Shown: positions 23,271 to 35,599, counted from the first letter of the stretch. The stretch: 64,000 nucleotides of DNA from Paragonimus westermani (GCA_008508345.1 QNGE01000998.1:13053-77052); one strand, 5' to 3'. Translations and numbers: made by a program. The notes: generated by a model from the letters alone, not told the origin.

Positions 23271-23437
23271 CTGAAACCAGCATGTTTTCCCAACACTCAT
23301 GTAGCTTTGGGTTGAATGTGTATAGTGAAGTTGTTCCCTGGCACCCGAGGCTTACTTGCTGACGACGCCACTATCGTCTGCTCATTTGAGACGACATATA
23401 GATCTTAGGTCTCTTCTGACCATGCAGCTTTCTGTTC

Positions 23438-24715
23438 TTAACTACACCTCGCGGACGTGAGTTTCGGCACCAGGTCACCAACCTTCACATCTTGTTGAAC
23501 CTTCGTCCGCTTATGATAGGCCTGGATAGAGGGTAGGTACTCTCTGACCCAGCGTTTCCAAAACACACTAGCCAGATGTTGAGCTCGCTTCCACCTTCTC
23601 GTATACCCTTCTAGCAATGTGATATGAGCGCATGGAACGCCCGGATTTGGTTTCAGGAGCAACAGATCGTTCGGTCATAGAACCGAGGGACCGTCCAGAT
23701 CATCGTAGACTGGAACTAAAGGTCTGTCATTGAGAATTCTCTCGACCACAATTAAATATGTGTAGAGACTTTCGTCCGACATTGCATGTTCCCTTGCGAC
23801 GGCCTGCATGACCCGTCGAACTGTGCAAATCACGCGCTCCCATTTTCCACCACAATGGCTAGCAGCGGGAGGATTGAAGTGCCGATCGATACCGCGGACC
23901 ACCAGAGTCCGATGGGTTTTGTCTTGGTCTAAGCAAAGTAATTCCCCCTTCAGCTTTGATTCTGTGCCACGAAGTTGCATCCGTTATCACCACACATGAC
24001 TTTCGGCACACCCCGACGTCCAATGAACTTCATTAGAGCCATTACAAAGGAGTCCGTTGATATCGATTCTGCTACTTTCAAATGTGTGGCTCCTGTCCTA
24101 AAACACGCGAAGAGACAGCCATATCTCTTAGAAACGCTCCCCCCAATTCGAACTTCAAGAGGTCCAACATAATACACGCCACAGGCCGTGAACAGGGCAC
24201 CACCAGGTGTTTTGTGATCAACAGGTAACGGGGCCATCACTTGTTGGTACGGCTTCGCTGCCAACATTTCACACTTTATACATTCCAACAGAACACGGCA
24301 CTCATTAGTCATACACTTGACAATCCAAAAACACCCTTCGGATGGATGATAAGACGTGACTAGCCCCCATATGACCTTCGATATTGTGATAATGTCTAAT
24401 GATAATACCCGTAACAGTTCCGCGGGGCGGCAATATCATTATTCTAGTACCACTAGGCACCCTGGTCGAAACCCTTTCACCGAGACACAGAACACCGCTT
24501 ATAGCGACAGGCTTTAGTTGGGCTAGCGCACCCGGTCGGCCTTTGGAATATTCCTTACAGCCCTTAGCAAAGGCGCTTTGTTGCTCCAGTTGGACGATAT
24601 ATTCACAAGATAGGTCCAGTTCTAACTTACGCAAAGGACCCAGCATAATGGAACACTGTCGACCGGCCTTCATGCAAGTGGAATAGTTCTTGAAACGTAT
24701 TAACCACGATACCAC
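23438..24715 (-). pseudogene. BEL/Pao integrase region
   Basis: Three overlapping minus-strand frames carry it. 24715-24305 holds the zinc-binding part with HYHNIEGHMGASHVLSSIRR. 24312-23950 holds the core with VGPLEVRIGGSVSKRYGCLF and GDNGCNF. 23980-23675 gives FNPPAASHCGGKWERV and ILNDRPL, and 23662-23438 gives the tail with RWVREYLPSIQAYHK and GDLV. In the first catalytic site the expected Asp of DYxGP is Tyr (YYVGP). The Asp of GDNG and the Glu of WER remain. Frameshifts separate the pieces. Confidence 0.75.
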
Positions 24716-25135
24716 ACGAAGTAGGGCGTACCAGCGAGAGTAACGCTAAACAAGCTCCACATACCATTGCGCGCTACCAACACTGGCCACTACCAGCACC
24801 TTCTTTAATTCGAGTTCCTCAGCTTGAGCGGTTTGTCCGATGGCCACGAATTCTCAAGTTCCAATAGAAAGGCTGGACCACTAAGTCACGTGTAAATTTC
24901 TTGAGAGCTATCATCACAGGTTCCTCGCGAAGCTGTCTGCCGGGTTTAGCTCGGACGGAATGTGTTGCCATCGACAGTCCTGGATGTAATCACGAATTAG
25001 TTGGAAAGGGTTAGCTACAAATGTGACAAAGCGACGAGAGGTGTTTCTCAGTTACTCCAACGCGATGACGGTGTCTGTCCAAAGTGTGATGTTATCAGAT
25101 GTTAGCTTAAGTTCACTTACTATAATCCCATAGGC

Positions 25136-26370
25136 TTAGCCGCCGATACTGCGGCGGTAAGTTCCAACCTTGGGATGAACAAGTGCTTTTAAGGTGCAAC
25201 ACGGGACTTCCGCATCAAGGAGCGACAAAAATGCTGCCATCTCCCAAGGCTTCTCGGAGATAGCCGACAGCTCCGTAACCCGTTTCGGAAGCGTCGGAAA
25301 ACATATGCAACTCCGAAAGTCTCGGCCTCTTCCCATGGGGTCTGATACAGCGCTGTACTTTAACTGAGTCTGTCGACACTACACCCCGTGACCACCTTTC
25401 CCACTCACCTAGACATCTTTCGTCTAAGGGTGTATCCCACCTAATATTCGCGTCACACAAGCCTTGGAGCAACTTCCGATCGCGGAGAACAAGCAGAGCA
25501 ATCAACCCCAATGGGTCGCATACCGACGCGATGCAGGCTAACAAGCCTTTCCGAGTGAATGGCTTCTTCGGCAAAGATATGCAAAACTTAAAACAGTCTT
25601 CCGATACGTGCCACTGGACTCCAAGGGTCTCCTGGTGACTGTGATCACCTAGGTCTCCTGCTGCCGACACATGCGCTTTGGTTCGGTGGTATATCTGAGA
25701 GCACCTCTGCTATGTTAGACTTCTATTCTACTAGTTTGAACTCACCCAGGAGAAGCATTTCGCGCAAATCGGACGCTACACATCTGGCATCCTCGAGCGC
25801 ATCCGCTGATACCAAGCAGTCGTCGACGTAGAAATTCTCAAACACAATTTGGCTAGCTAACTTGCTAACTCGATGCCCACCATTAACTGCAGTCTTCCTG
25901 GGTGCATATGACGCACAGAAGGGAGAAAAAGCAGCCCCAAAAGGGTGGTCCGTGATCTCGTACGTGTCCGGTGAGCCGGATATTGGTTCAATACTCCACC
26001 AAAGAAAGCTCAGTACTCACCGGTCTATTCCAGGTACCTTCACCTGCATAAAAATTTTCTCTATGTCTGAGGACCAGGTTATCGAACACTTTCGGAACCG
26101 TAACAACACACCCACTAGGTTGTTCGTTAGTACTGGCCCCTGCAGCAGCACTTGTTCAAAGAGGTGTCCTTGTATTTCGCTGCGCAATTGAATACTATTC
26201 GCACATTTCCGGGTTTATTCGAATTCAACACCGCGTGATGAGTCAAAACCACCGGCGAAGGGTCTTACTTCGCTGGTGTCAACTCTGGATATGTTACCTC
26301 TGGCCAGGTGTGCCTTAGTGATCTCGCCATATTTACGCGCCGATTCAGTATCGTGGGACAGTCTTCCTCA
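25136..26370 (-). pseudogene. BEL/Pao reverse transcriptase and RNase H region
   Basis: The minus strand reads, right to left, LVGVLL, ITWSSDIEKIFMQV, a stop after PGID, FLWWSIEP, HPFGAAFSPFCASYAPRKTA and FENFYVDDCLVSAD. The YVDD box at 25830-25819 is intact. The frame 25670-25215 continues with LGVQWH, DPLGLIALLVLRDRKLLQGL and LHMFSDASETGYGAVGYLR, the connection and RNase H start. A frame change occurs near 26165. The core signature survives, but the reading frame does not. Confidence 0.75.
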
Positions 26371-27666
26371 CAATAAATCCAGACGTTTCTGAGCCAACCA
26401 CCAGTTATCGGGGAGGTTTACACTATCAAAACACCAGGGCAAGCCAGTATCATACCGGCCGTCCTTCAACGTAGCTGTGGACCCTACAATACGTTCAGCT
26501 CGCTGATCATCACACGAACGGACCACCTCTCCAGGAAGTCCGCGCTCGACAAACCTTAGGTCGAACATACGCTGAGCCAACCGTGCTAGCTCAGCACCCC
26601 TCAAGCAATGAACTTCAGCCTTGCTGTTTGATGAGAGTGGCGTGGGACCTCGCAAGGTCCAGCCCAAGATGGTTTTTACAGCGTATGGCTGACGCCTGTT
26701 TCCTGCCCGCTGATCTGTTACTAAATGTGCTTCAGGCACGTCGCAACCTATTAATAGCCCAACTTTACCTTCCCTCAACTCAGTGATGGGCAGACCGGCC
26801 AAGTGGAGCCACCGCTGAACGTCAACCTCGGATATGGTTTCCACCCGTTCAACCGGAAGACCCTTGACAGTAAAGGCCTTGTCAACCGTAATCCTACTAC
26901 CATCATCTAAAGATTCAACTTCCAGACTCAGCTCTTGGCAATTGATAGTAGCGGTCCTATTCGACGTACAGATGCTAAGCGTTCGTTCACATGCTGGCAG
27001 CACTAGTCGCCCAGCTAAAGACTCATCTGTGAGTGTGGTATCGGACCCGTTGCATAGAAGGGCATATGTTTCGACTATCCCGACTGCCCCAATTAATCTG
27101 ACAGGTACGAAACCTAGACGGACACCTCCCTCATGCCAAGAGGTGGCTCCACAGCTTGACCTTTTCACTTCGACTTCAGTTCTAGAAGGCGCCGGGTCCG
27201 CGTGCATCAGGGTATGATGTCGCCCTCTATATAGAGGCCGTGAACACTGAACACGGACCCTGCAATACTTGGCCGTGTAGTTTGGCAGCAGATGAACGAA
27301 GCATCGTTTACACCTTCTTAGAACTTCGCGTCTCCCTTCTAATGACATGCTTTCAAATCGCCGGCATGTCGGCAAATCATGATCGTCACCACATACTGCG
27401 CACTTGTGTAGCTTATTTACCACTCCGACGACGGCTGACACACGCGGCATCCGTTGAGAGTCCTCGCGGAAGCGCGCGGTCCCAGTTTCACTGCTACGGC
27501 CCTGGATTGAACGGGCGATGAGCTGACCACATAGGTTACAAGAAATCAAGATTCGCCTTTCTATAAACTCAAGCAAGTCGTTGAAAGAAGGCTCCCGACC
27601 AGTGTTTATAACAGAATCAATCACTTCCGCCCACTTCTCCTGCAATGGGCTAGGGAGTCTATCCAC
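26368..27666 (-). pseudogene. BEL/Pao gag C-terminus and protease, 432-codon open frame
   Basis: This is the longest open frame in the window. Residues 89-101 form a C-x2-C-x3-H-x4-C knuckle-like motif (CAVCGDDHDLPTC), and 119-135 hold a second Cys/His cluster (CKRCF…KYC). The aspartic protease follows at about 190-330. At 202-209 the expected D-S/T-G-S-D reads CNGSD, so the catalytic Asp is replaced by Cys. The end (GWTLRGP, then the start of the RT linker) runs into the reverse transcriptase. Length and order suit BEL gag-pol. Confidence 0.75.
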
Positions 27667-28605
27667 GATACGCAGAAGGTTGGTTGGACAATTGAACGCG
27701 GACGGTAAATCCCACTTCGATGGGCAGCAATACGCAATGTTCGATAGCTGCCTTACTCGACCCCTACAATAATAAAAAGGTGAGACAACTTCTGTCCTTC
27801 ATCACTTAATCTGTTAGCCATGTTGAGTTCAGAATTTCGCATGAAGCTATGAAATTTCAAGGGAGACCCTTCAAAGGGTTCTAGCTCAACTTTTGGCGGG
27901 CCCATGCTGATAACTAAGTTGCGCATATACTGCTCCATGGAGCTCCCTTGGAACCCGCAAGCAGGTCTATATGACGAGCCAGATGGGAGGACGTTTGCAC
28001 CCACCCTCTCTGTCGGCTCCTCATTCTCTTGTGAAATTCTAGTTGTGCCCTCATAAACCTTCGCTCCTCTACCTTAAGACGCAATTCTTATTCAATAAGG
28101 CTGTTATCCATCACCAAATTTCGCTCAAGCTAATGAGTTATAGCTTGGGCAAGGTTAGGAATTTTAGATACACACTCCGTCTTCTCCGGCGAGGCTGCCA
28201 CCGACCCTGCAGCTATCCCTGGGCATGGTCCCTGCTCAGCTCTAGAGGCCCCAAGCATGCCACAGTCATATGATACAGCAGACGGCTCAAAAATTCCAGA
28301 CAGGTCCTGCAAAATTGCTGAGAATCCCTAGAAGAAAAGGGCACATGTAAGGAATGAACTGAAGCGAGAACATCGAAAACATTTGAATAAGTTGTGATAT
28401 CGTCATCAATATGGGTTAACTGAGGATCACCGCTCAAGTGTTGGATATAGGGAACGCGATAGGTCTCCACACAGAGGGGCGCAGCAGGCAAGCTCAGCGA
28501 CACGGTTGTCCTCGGAGAAGCATTGGCAGATTGATAGCCAGGAGAATGTCCTTGCATATCATGCGTGTCAACTTCGATTAACCATTGTAGAACGCACGAC
28601 AGCAT
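27667..28605 (-). pseudogene. BEL/Pao gag N-terminal part
   Basis: Broken minus-strand frames give a coiled-coil-like ELRLKVEERRFMRAQLEFHK near 28080-28030, a VELEPFEGSPLKFHSFMR segment (about 27885-27830), and further left AYCCPSKWDLPSAFN. The 5' part (28605-28213) reads ACLGPLELSRDHAQG and matches, in a corresponding frame, the start of the plus-strand gag at 30480-30530. Multiple stops are present. Confidence 0.65.
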
Positions 28606-28673
28606 TCACCAAAGTGACAGAGAATTTGGCCTCCACCAACGCGGATTTATCGAGAACTGAGGATCCAGAGCGT

Positions 28674-29205
28674 TTATTGGTTGCTCGAGCAACGCCTAAT
28701 CCTCTCGTAACGTCTATCTATATGCTTGATGCACGATAGTCATGTCTGTATGTATCGAGCGTCTATAAATTCTGAGCCCGTCGAGCAACCGATTCGGATC
28801 CAAAAAGGAAGACGGGCGTATTGGCGAGTTTCTTAATAATAAGGTGCTAATGTTCAAAAACGATGTGATAAACCAAATAGTGGAAGACAACAACAAAGCT
28901 CGATGTTGAATCCACTAAATATACGGGTTCTGATATTAAGGGTTCACGTAAATATGACCGAATGCAACAGTCACGTAATGGCGAGGCGGTCAGGCGAAAA
29001 TGAAACCAGGGTACAAATAAACGAAGGTCCGACAAATTAAATTAAGGAAGAAAAACTACGTGACAACACGTTTTACAAGTAAACAGTATCAAGATTTGAC
29101 GCTAAACCACGATCTGCATTCATAGGAGAAATGATTTGTCACGCGCGTAACTTGAGCAGCAGTGTCAGATCGTAAGAAATGCTCGTAATCTGTTTAAAGA
29201 TTAAA
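28674..29205 (-). repeat. right (5') LTR of BEL element
   Basis: It is nearly identical by eye to 22398-22734 over its first 340 bp and then continues with 'ataaacgaaggtccgacaa' like the left LTR after its insertion. Homology ends near 29205 ('ctgtttaaagatt'). It lacks the last ~100 bp found in the other two copies. Confidence 0.75.
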
Positions 29206-29523
29206 TAAGAAGGGATAAACAGCACAAAGTTCTGATTTTGTCATGGTTTGTTGCGTTATTTTGAGATTGCTGAGGTTTGCTTGATGTTGAAAGGTGGTCC
29301 TACGCTTTGCTCTCTTTCCTAAATGAGATACATTACTCATCCTTTTTCTCACACCACCTACTTTGACCGTTCCCCTTACCTCTATTTAGTCCGAGCCCTG
29401 TAAACTTGCAAATACCGAAATTAGACCTTTTTCTCCCATATTTTTTCTTGAGTAACTTATGATTTCCTTCATTTCTCGATGCATGAACAGTCTTACTAAT
29501 AAATAGTGTAGCAGATTAATGAA

Positions 29524-29716
29524 TTTAGATGGGACTCAACTGTGAAAAGTTAGGGCTTCGGCTGGATTCGAACCAGCGACAGACACGGCATGCCTAAAGC
29601 CACAGTGGCTTCGTAGCTCAGCTGGTAGAACGCTTGACGCGTTTAGGCATGCCGTGTCTGTCGCTGGTTCGAATCCAGCCGAAGCCCTGACTTTTCACAG
29701 TTGGGTCTCATCTAAA
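29524..29716. repeat. 75-bp inverted repeat with 43-bp spacer
   Basis: Left arm 29524-29598 and right arm 29642-29716 are reverse complements at 72 of 75 positions. The outer ends read tttagatg/catctaaa and the inner ends tgcctaaa/tttaggca. The spacer holds the 5' half of a tRNA-like gene, and the right arm holds its 3' half. The DNA can form a long hairpin or cruciform. Confidence 0.95.
29607..29686 (+). tRNA. tRNA-like gene, isotype unclear, probably pseudo or SINE-related
   Basis: The ends GGCTTCG (29607-29613) and CGAAGCC (29680-29686) form a perfect 7-bp acceptor stem. An A box (TAGCTCAGCTGG, 29614-29625) and B box (GGTTCGAATCC, 29666-29676) match Pol III promoters. The T arm GCTGG/CCAGC is perfect, and a TTTT terminator follows at 29692-29695. 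The D stem has one mismatch. The best anticodon arm (GCTTG/TAGGC) has wobble pairs and a loop lacking U33, and the variable region is about 14 nt, so decoding ability is doubtful. The 3' half is repeated in inverted form on the left. Confidence 0.55.
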
Positions 29717-30269
29717 AAGCATGAACAGTCGTTTTACACTGACCAAACCAGTGACCATTTGTTTGGGTGAGCTCAACCCGTTTTATCGTCCACCATTGTT
29801 GATCGGTGCCTGGTTGTCAATTCGCTGTGCGGAAACTTTCGTTCTTTGATTTCTGAGGATTTTCATATTCGAGGCGAGAGACAATTTTCTTGTACATTGA
29901 TTCAACTAGTACCGTATTAAATCCAGTCATTACGAGCGCCTTCTTGTTAACCGTTCCGAGGATAGATTATCTCTGTCGTTGAATATTGAGAGGCATTTAC
30001 TGGATCAACAAATTACGCGTAACTCGGTGTGAGCTTGAATCGTTGGCGAACGATTCAATATAACTCGAATGTGCCTCAGCATGTGACCGAGGCGTTTGTA
30101 TTCTAACAAAACGAATAAGAACGCAATCCAGTTATGGAATTCCGGCATTCTGCAAGAATTAGGAATTCGGACATTGTGGAATGTTCTACCGGTCATAAAA
30201 ATCATGGCGTTATCGAGGCTGAACCTGCCACCCGTGATCAGCGTTTTTACACCGGACGATCAAGCACTT
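29717..30269. other. no recognisable gene
   Basis: I see nothing coding. It lies between the tRNA-like foldback and the plus-strand BEL gag and may contain the untranslated leader of that element. Confidence 0.35.
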
Positions 30270-31773
30270 CTTCACCAATCGAGGCTGCTACAATTTCCTA
30301 TGAACTGTTCCCCGTGTTGAGCAAGAATGCGTTGAATATCCAGAATACGGTGATCTTCCCCCTTCTATTAATCGTAATTCTTTAAAGTTTGCGAACGGTC
30401 TTTCCATGCCAAATGTTTTAAGTAATTCTAAAAACTTTCTTAAGGCTAAGGTCCCACCTGAACCGAGTGCTGCTGAGCATGATTGTTGTTTGTTTGGAGC
30501 CCACAGAACTAAGCAAGGATCCGGCCCAGGGATAGTGATAGCGATGGTGTTAGTCCCACCGGAGAAGATGGACAGCGTGTCCAAATCCAGTGCTGTTTCG
30601 CCCGTTTTGCTTAGTTGTACTCTGATGAATGTTTCCAATGAAGTTTCTGATGACCTGCTAGAGAAAGAGCTGATCTTGAAGACAGAGGAGTTAGAAGTGA
30701 GACGTAGGCTGCTTGAACTCCATAAAAAACAGGATAGAGCCGCGAAATCTGGGCGCGTTCTGACAGCCGGTACTAAGTTCAGTACACCATGCCACTCTGG
30801 TCAATCGAGAGCCTCCGAAACAAACCCCTTTTGTTTGGATTCTGTCGAGTCGTTAGAGCGAGCTCTCAGACCTTCGGTTCTTCGGGCTGGCCGTCCGAAA
30901 ATTTAAGTTGATAGTTCCGATGTGTCCCCAAATATCTACCCCACCTTTGTCGGTAATTTTGAATTTAACGTTTTAGACAAGTTAGTTGACGAAGGATCGA
31001 AGCTTTGGTAATTGTTGAATTATTGTCGTGGGAGGGCGAAAGAGGCAACCAAGCAATGTGCATTCTTGCCAATGGAGGTGGGTTTTACAGAGTCTATGAG
31101 GATTTTGCACCAGCAGTTTGGCTGCCGACATGATATTGTGCAAGCGGTAAGTAAGGAGGTTTTCATGAGTTCCAGATTAGCCGCTGGGGGCGTTGATGGC
31201 TTGCGTGGAGTAGCCAGCCAAATGAAAGGCTGTCAGGCGATGGTAATGCAACTAGATTACGGTACGGAGCTAAACTGCACAACAAATCTCATTATAGCAG
31301 TTGAGCGATTGCTTCACCATCTGCAGGAATGTCGGGCAGAAGTTGCCGAAGGTATAACTGAGTGCGGAAGGGAACCTAAGTTTAACGATGTGTTACGTTT
31401 TGTTGAGAAAAGGGTGGTAGTCGGCGCTAGTCAGTATGGTCAGTTGGCTGCTCGCTCAGAAAATAGGACGAGTAACTCACCATCCTCTGAGCATTCTGGA
31501 ATCAGATACTCGAGGTGCAACGTCAAAGTGGGTGTTCCTTTCGAGAAGGTGAATCTGAAGTGTACGGTTTGTAAGGGCAATCACGATAAATCCGACGGCG
31601 GCTGGTTCAGCGGTCAGTCTTTGGAGCAACGCAAAGCAATGCTGAAGAACACTGGACGCTGTTTTGCTTGCCTAAAAGCGAACCATGTGGTCAAGTCTTG
31701 TAGAGTACAGATACAATGTGAGGTACCGGGTTGTGATCGACGCCTATTCGAGAAGCACGAACCTTGGGGTTGA
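30270..31773 (+). pseudogene. BEL/Pao gag, plus-strand copy, truncated
   Basis: Frames 30406-30906 and 31012-31773 encode gag. The first contains a heptad-like coiled coil (DLLEKELILKTEELEVRRRL at about residues 85-105). The second begins LNYCRGRAKEA, continues with RILHQQFGCRHDIVQAV and ends with two Cys/His knuckles. The first knuckle (CTVCKGNH…) lacks its last Cys. The second (CFACLKANHVVKSC) is complete. It stops just where protease should begin. It belongs to the same family as the minus-strand element at 22.4-29.2 kb, whose gag it matches piece by piece. Confidence 0.75.
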
Positions 31774-31913
31774 CACACGCGATGTAGTTAAACTTGCCAT
31801 TCACAGTCTAGTGTCAGATCTTTAGTGGAATGAAATCCTCAACATGTTCGAAAAAATTTCCAAAAGCGAAGGCCGAAAGTCTCCTTTTTTCCTGTTGATC
31901 TCGGACGTCTAGT

Positions 31914-32565
31914 GGTTGTTCGAGCAATGCTCAGTTTTCTCGCATCCTCTATCGATATTCTGGATCCAGGGTAGTCGCTTCTGTAAGCAACTTGCGCCTA
32001 TAAATTCTGAGGCCGTCGAGCAACCGAGTTAGATCCAAAAGGGAAGACGGTCGTACTGACGAATTTCTTATTAATGAGGTGCTAATGTTTAAAAACATTC
32101 AGATAAAACAAATAGAGGCCGATGACAACAAACCTCGATATTGAATCCACCAAATATTCAAGTTCCGAGATTAACAGGTTACGGAAATATGACCGAATGC
32201 AACAGTCGCGTAATGGCGAAGCGGTCAAGCAACACCAGGGTACATGTAAACAAATGTCCGGCAAGAAAAGTTAAGGGAGAAAAGCTGCAGGGAAACAACT
32301 TTGTACAAGTAAACGATATCAAGACTTAATAATACACCAAGATCAACATACACGGGAGAAATGGTTTGTCAAACGCGTAAATCGAGTAGTCGTGTCAGAA
32401 TGCAAGAAGGGCTCGTAGTCAATATGAAGAATTCCAATGTGAGGAGACGGAATAACTAGAGGGGAATAAGTAGGGCAGGGAACGTGGTCATCAACGTTCT
32501 ATTACTACGTACCAGTCATAAAAAACTTAACACAAGCGGCCACTTCAACGCCCGCTACAATGCGC
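31914..32565. repeat. third copy of the BEL LTR
   Basis: It begins 'ggttgttcgagcaatgctcag' and follows the 22394-23270 repeat through 'ggtgctaatgtttaaaaaca' and 'gaccgaatgcaacagtcgcg' to about 32565. It is more diverged than the other two are from each other. It reads in the same direction as they do, although the adjacent gag is on the opposite strand. Confidence 0.7.
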
Positions 32566-35500
32566 CTGTGCGACTTTCTTTGGTACGTTGCGTGAACGAA
32601 CGGTTCCCTTTGCATACGATGCGTGTGAAACCATTCGGAAAGATGACATGTTACTTCGCGGTATCCTCCTCAAGAAATTATGATCTGAGCTGTTGAAATG
32701 ATTTCACTTTACACTTCTTCTTTCTGGCAGAAATAAAAGAGAAAGGCGACCTCATCGTATCATTTAGGATTTGCATGGGGTTACCATACGCCGTTAGATA
32801 CTTGTAAATCTTTAGGAGATTCTGCCCTCCACGAATGTAAGTCCTTCAAGTTGCACAGTGCTGGTATTGACTTCAGGGATTGTTCTACCTTTGATAGACT
32901 GGTGAAGGCCTGGTAAATCTCACAGTCAAAAGCAGCCAAATAAACAGGGTCAAATGATTTAAACACTAACTTCAAGACCGTTAGCCTGCAATATATTCGG
33001 TCGTTTCTTACATGCAGAGTGCAATGTGATATGACTTCTTTCGTGTCAACTTCCTTGGGCGTTCGTTTACTTTCGTATTTCTTTTTTGTTTACCCCTCCG
33101 TTAGCACCCTAATTTATGACGGATTTCTGCTCGTAGTCAGTTTTTACCCTCAGCCTCAAAATTCTGATATGTGGGTGTTTGAGTTTAGCTGTTTAGATGG
33201 CAACATTGACAATGGCTCTATGCATTATCTAGGATTGACGCACTAGCTGAGGCTCATTTGTCAAATTCATTGTCGTCCAACTCCCCAACTTTCGAAGAAA
33301 ATTGAAGAAATCACTGTCTTTCCAATCTGTCACAGTGGAGCAAATTCTCGGAGTACAGGAGAGTAATAAAAAACGAGTTTCCCCCAGGCCGCCGAACTGA
33401 CCCATATTGTCAAACTTGTGGACCTTAAGCTTTTGGTGAAGCTTAAGCGATTTCACTGGTTGGCTCACGGGTTTAAAGTTGGAATCCCAACTCACCCGGG
33501 TACGGCCAACTCAAAAGATCGCTTACACTCTAGGCGTCCGTTAATCTATAGGAGTATCAGTGAAAACAATCTGTGAGATCGCTCATGGTTTATTACATCA
33601 AGTACTCGAGAGGGAGCAAAATTACCAATCTAACGTGGGCTTTGTTGAGCTGGATTCAACCAGCGTTGTGTAATGACCTCTGGGGAAACAACCGAAAGCC
33701 TCAGATTACAGGCAACTTCGCCGATCTTTGAACCTACAAAAAATCTTGGCGCCTAAGGAATGTAGGAGAGTAAGGCTCACGAAGTTCCATGTCACATGTT
33801 GTCAACAGGCCTCAACCAATAGGATAGTAAACTGCTCAACCAGACCTAAACTGAAGAAAAAGGTGCGGAAGATTTATGTCACAACAGTTACCAAAATTCC
33901 GATTTTGCAAGATCAAGAGTATCAAGTCACAACTCTTGAGCTACATATCGCACGGCAGTGGCTACACAGATGGCTACGCATTAAGCACACTCACTTCTCT
34001 AGCACGTCTCTCATCAGTTTAACATGCGAGGTTTGGTTGGCCTACGCAGGCAGCTGCCATGAGTATGCCCCGTTGATCACTTGAAACCTTGTTTGCACTG
34101 CGAGCAACAGGACCTTTTGCAATATCTTAACAGCTGCAAGTCTCTTCTTCTTAGTCGTCTGTTGGTGATCGGTGTCCGGTAAGTGGGGTGATATGTGGAT
34201 ATTTAGATTTTGCGCGTCAAGAGTTGGCTCAGCTTGAGCCGTGTTGTACTGACTTGCGCGTATGGTTGCTTTGCGATCATTTTCCATCCCACCAGTGGCG
34301 TTGACACTGTCCGCTTATGCTACGTATCTAACACTGAACATCGAAAGTAGCTGGATTGCCCTCCTTTATGTTTGGTCTAAATCCGAAAGGGAGAAAAATG
34401 GTGGCACCGCTTTCAGAAGAACTAATCGAAGCTAAAACACAGAGCTTCTAAATATAAATGGTGAAAAGGTTACGCCAGGTAGCTCATAAAACATAGGGCA
34501 GATCAGACCACAGAGTCATATATGACAGACGGAAGGTTGGAATGAGCCACGCTACAGCCCAGGCAGCGTACGGGTCTTCGTTTGTACGGCTGCAATATAA
34601 TTGCCTCGATAGAGTAATACGGATCAATCTACCCGAATCTGGGAGGACCAATCCTTATGGTGTGATTCGCCTTGGATGCTCCCTTTGGAAATGCGTCTTT
34701 CAACTGTAATAGCGACAGGTTTATTGACATACTACCTGTCCAATGGACCCTGCAACAGCGGCGTGTTCGCTGAATATCCCAACATCCGACGACCATTGGC
34801 AGGTGTACCAAAGCGCTTGATATTAGATAAAACGCTTCAAATACAAGTTTCACATCGTTGCATGCGTTTTTTCTGTATACTGATCCTGGTACACTTCGGT
34901 CGGACGGAGCACATGCTAGCTTTAACGCACACTGAATATTTAAACGTCGTTCATAACACAAGCACTTCGATGTTTACAAAAATATCTACAAACGGCGATT
35001 TGAGCCGAACTGATCGTTTTCCCTTTGAAACGACCTTCAAGGCGAATACCTGAGAAGATGATATTTGCCATTTACTTTCAACACAATCATTGATTTTCTC
35101 TCGGTAATCTGTTGGTGACTGCACTATGTCCTCCGCTCATACTAGCTCACGTTGATTCCGTCACTCATATCAGTATGCAGGAGAATTCATGGTTATGAAC
35201 TACTCCACTTTACCACTTCCTCCCTTATCTAACTCGCACGACCGGCTTGCACACACAATCACCTCGCTATGCACAATCCCATTGTTTTACGAATTATCCG
35301 TATCTTCGTGCAAAGGGCGGTCGATTTGCTTGCATCCCGAATTTGTGGCCCTTCACTCCTCACCCACCGCTTCCGCATAGAATTCGTTGACCTGTTAAGC
35401 AAACTAATTAGTTCTTCGCAAACTGTAAACGCACGGGTTAGTTGCGGGATCTGAGTACGTCCCAAATTGCTGGAAGTGGGTGCAAACGAGGAATCTGCGA

Positions 35501-35590
35501 GCGCAAGACTGTTACACAAGTAGCTCTGAGAACGAATGCTCCTCAGTTAAGCGCACGAGTAGGCTGAGAAATATTAAAGGTTCGGGATAG
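32566..35590. other. no recognisable gene
   Basis: This is three kilobases without a recognisable coding or repeat family. Open frames at 33019-33246, 33495-33229 (minus), 33728-34084, 34676-35053 and 34961-34629 (minus) show no motif I know. Old unclassified repeats are likely. Confidence 0.3.
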
Positions 35591-35599
35591 CTGTGCGGT

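Larger units (their letters stand above)
22394..29205 (-). mobile_element. BEL/Pao LTR retrotransposon, near full length, inactive
   Basis: Two direct repeats (22394-23270 and 28674-29205) that begin 'ggttgttcgagcaacg' and 'ggttgctcgagcaacg' enclose a minus-strand gag, protease, reverse transcriptase, RNase H and integrase in the usual BEL order. The left LTR carries an extra insertion. The coding region is interrupted by stops and frameshifts and by loss of the protease Asp and the first integrase Asp. Total length of about 6.8 kb suits the superfamily. Confidence 0.75.

Noticed and set aside
25862..27521. Several plus-strand frames of 60-127 codons
   Set aside because: They are antisense shadows of the minus-strand BEL reverse transcriptase and gag-protease.
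29599..29641. Functional tRNA with a readable anticodon
   Set aside because: The anticodon loop lacks U33 and the variable arm is too long for the best fold, so only a tRNA-like call is justified.
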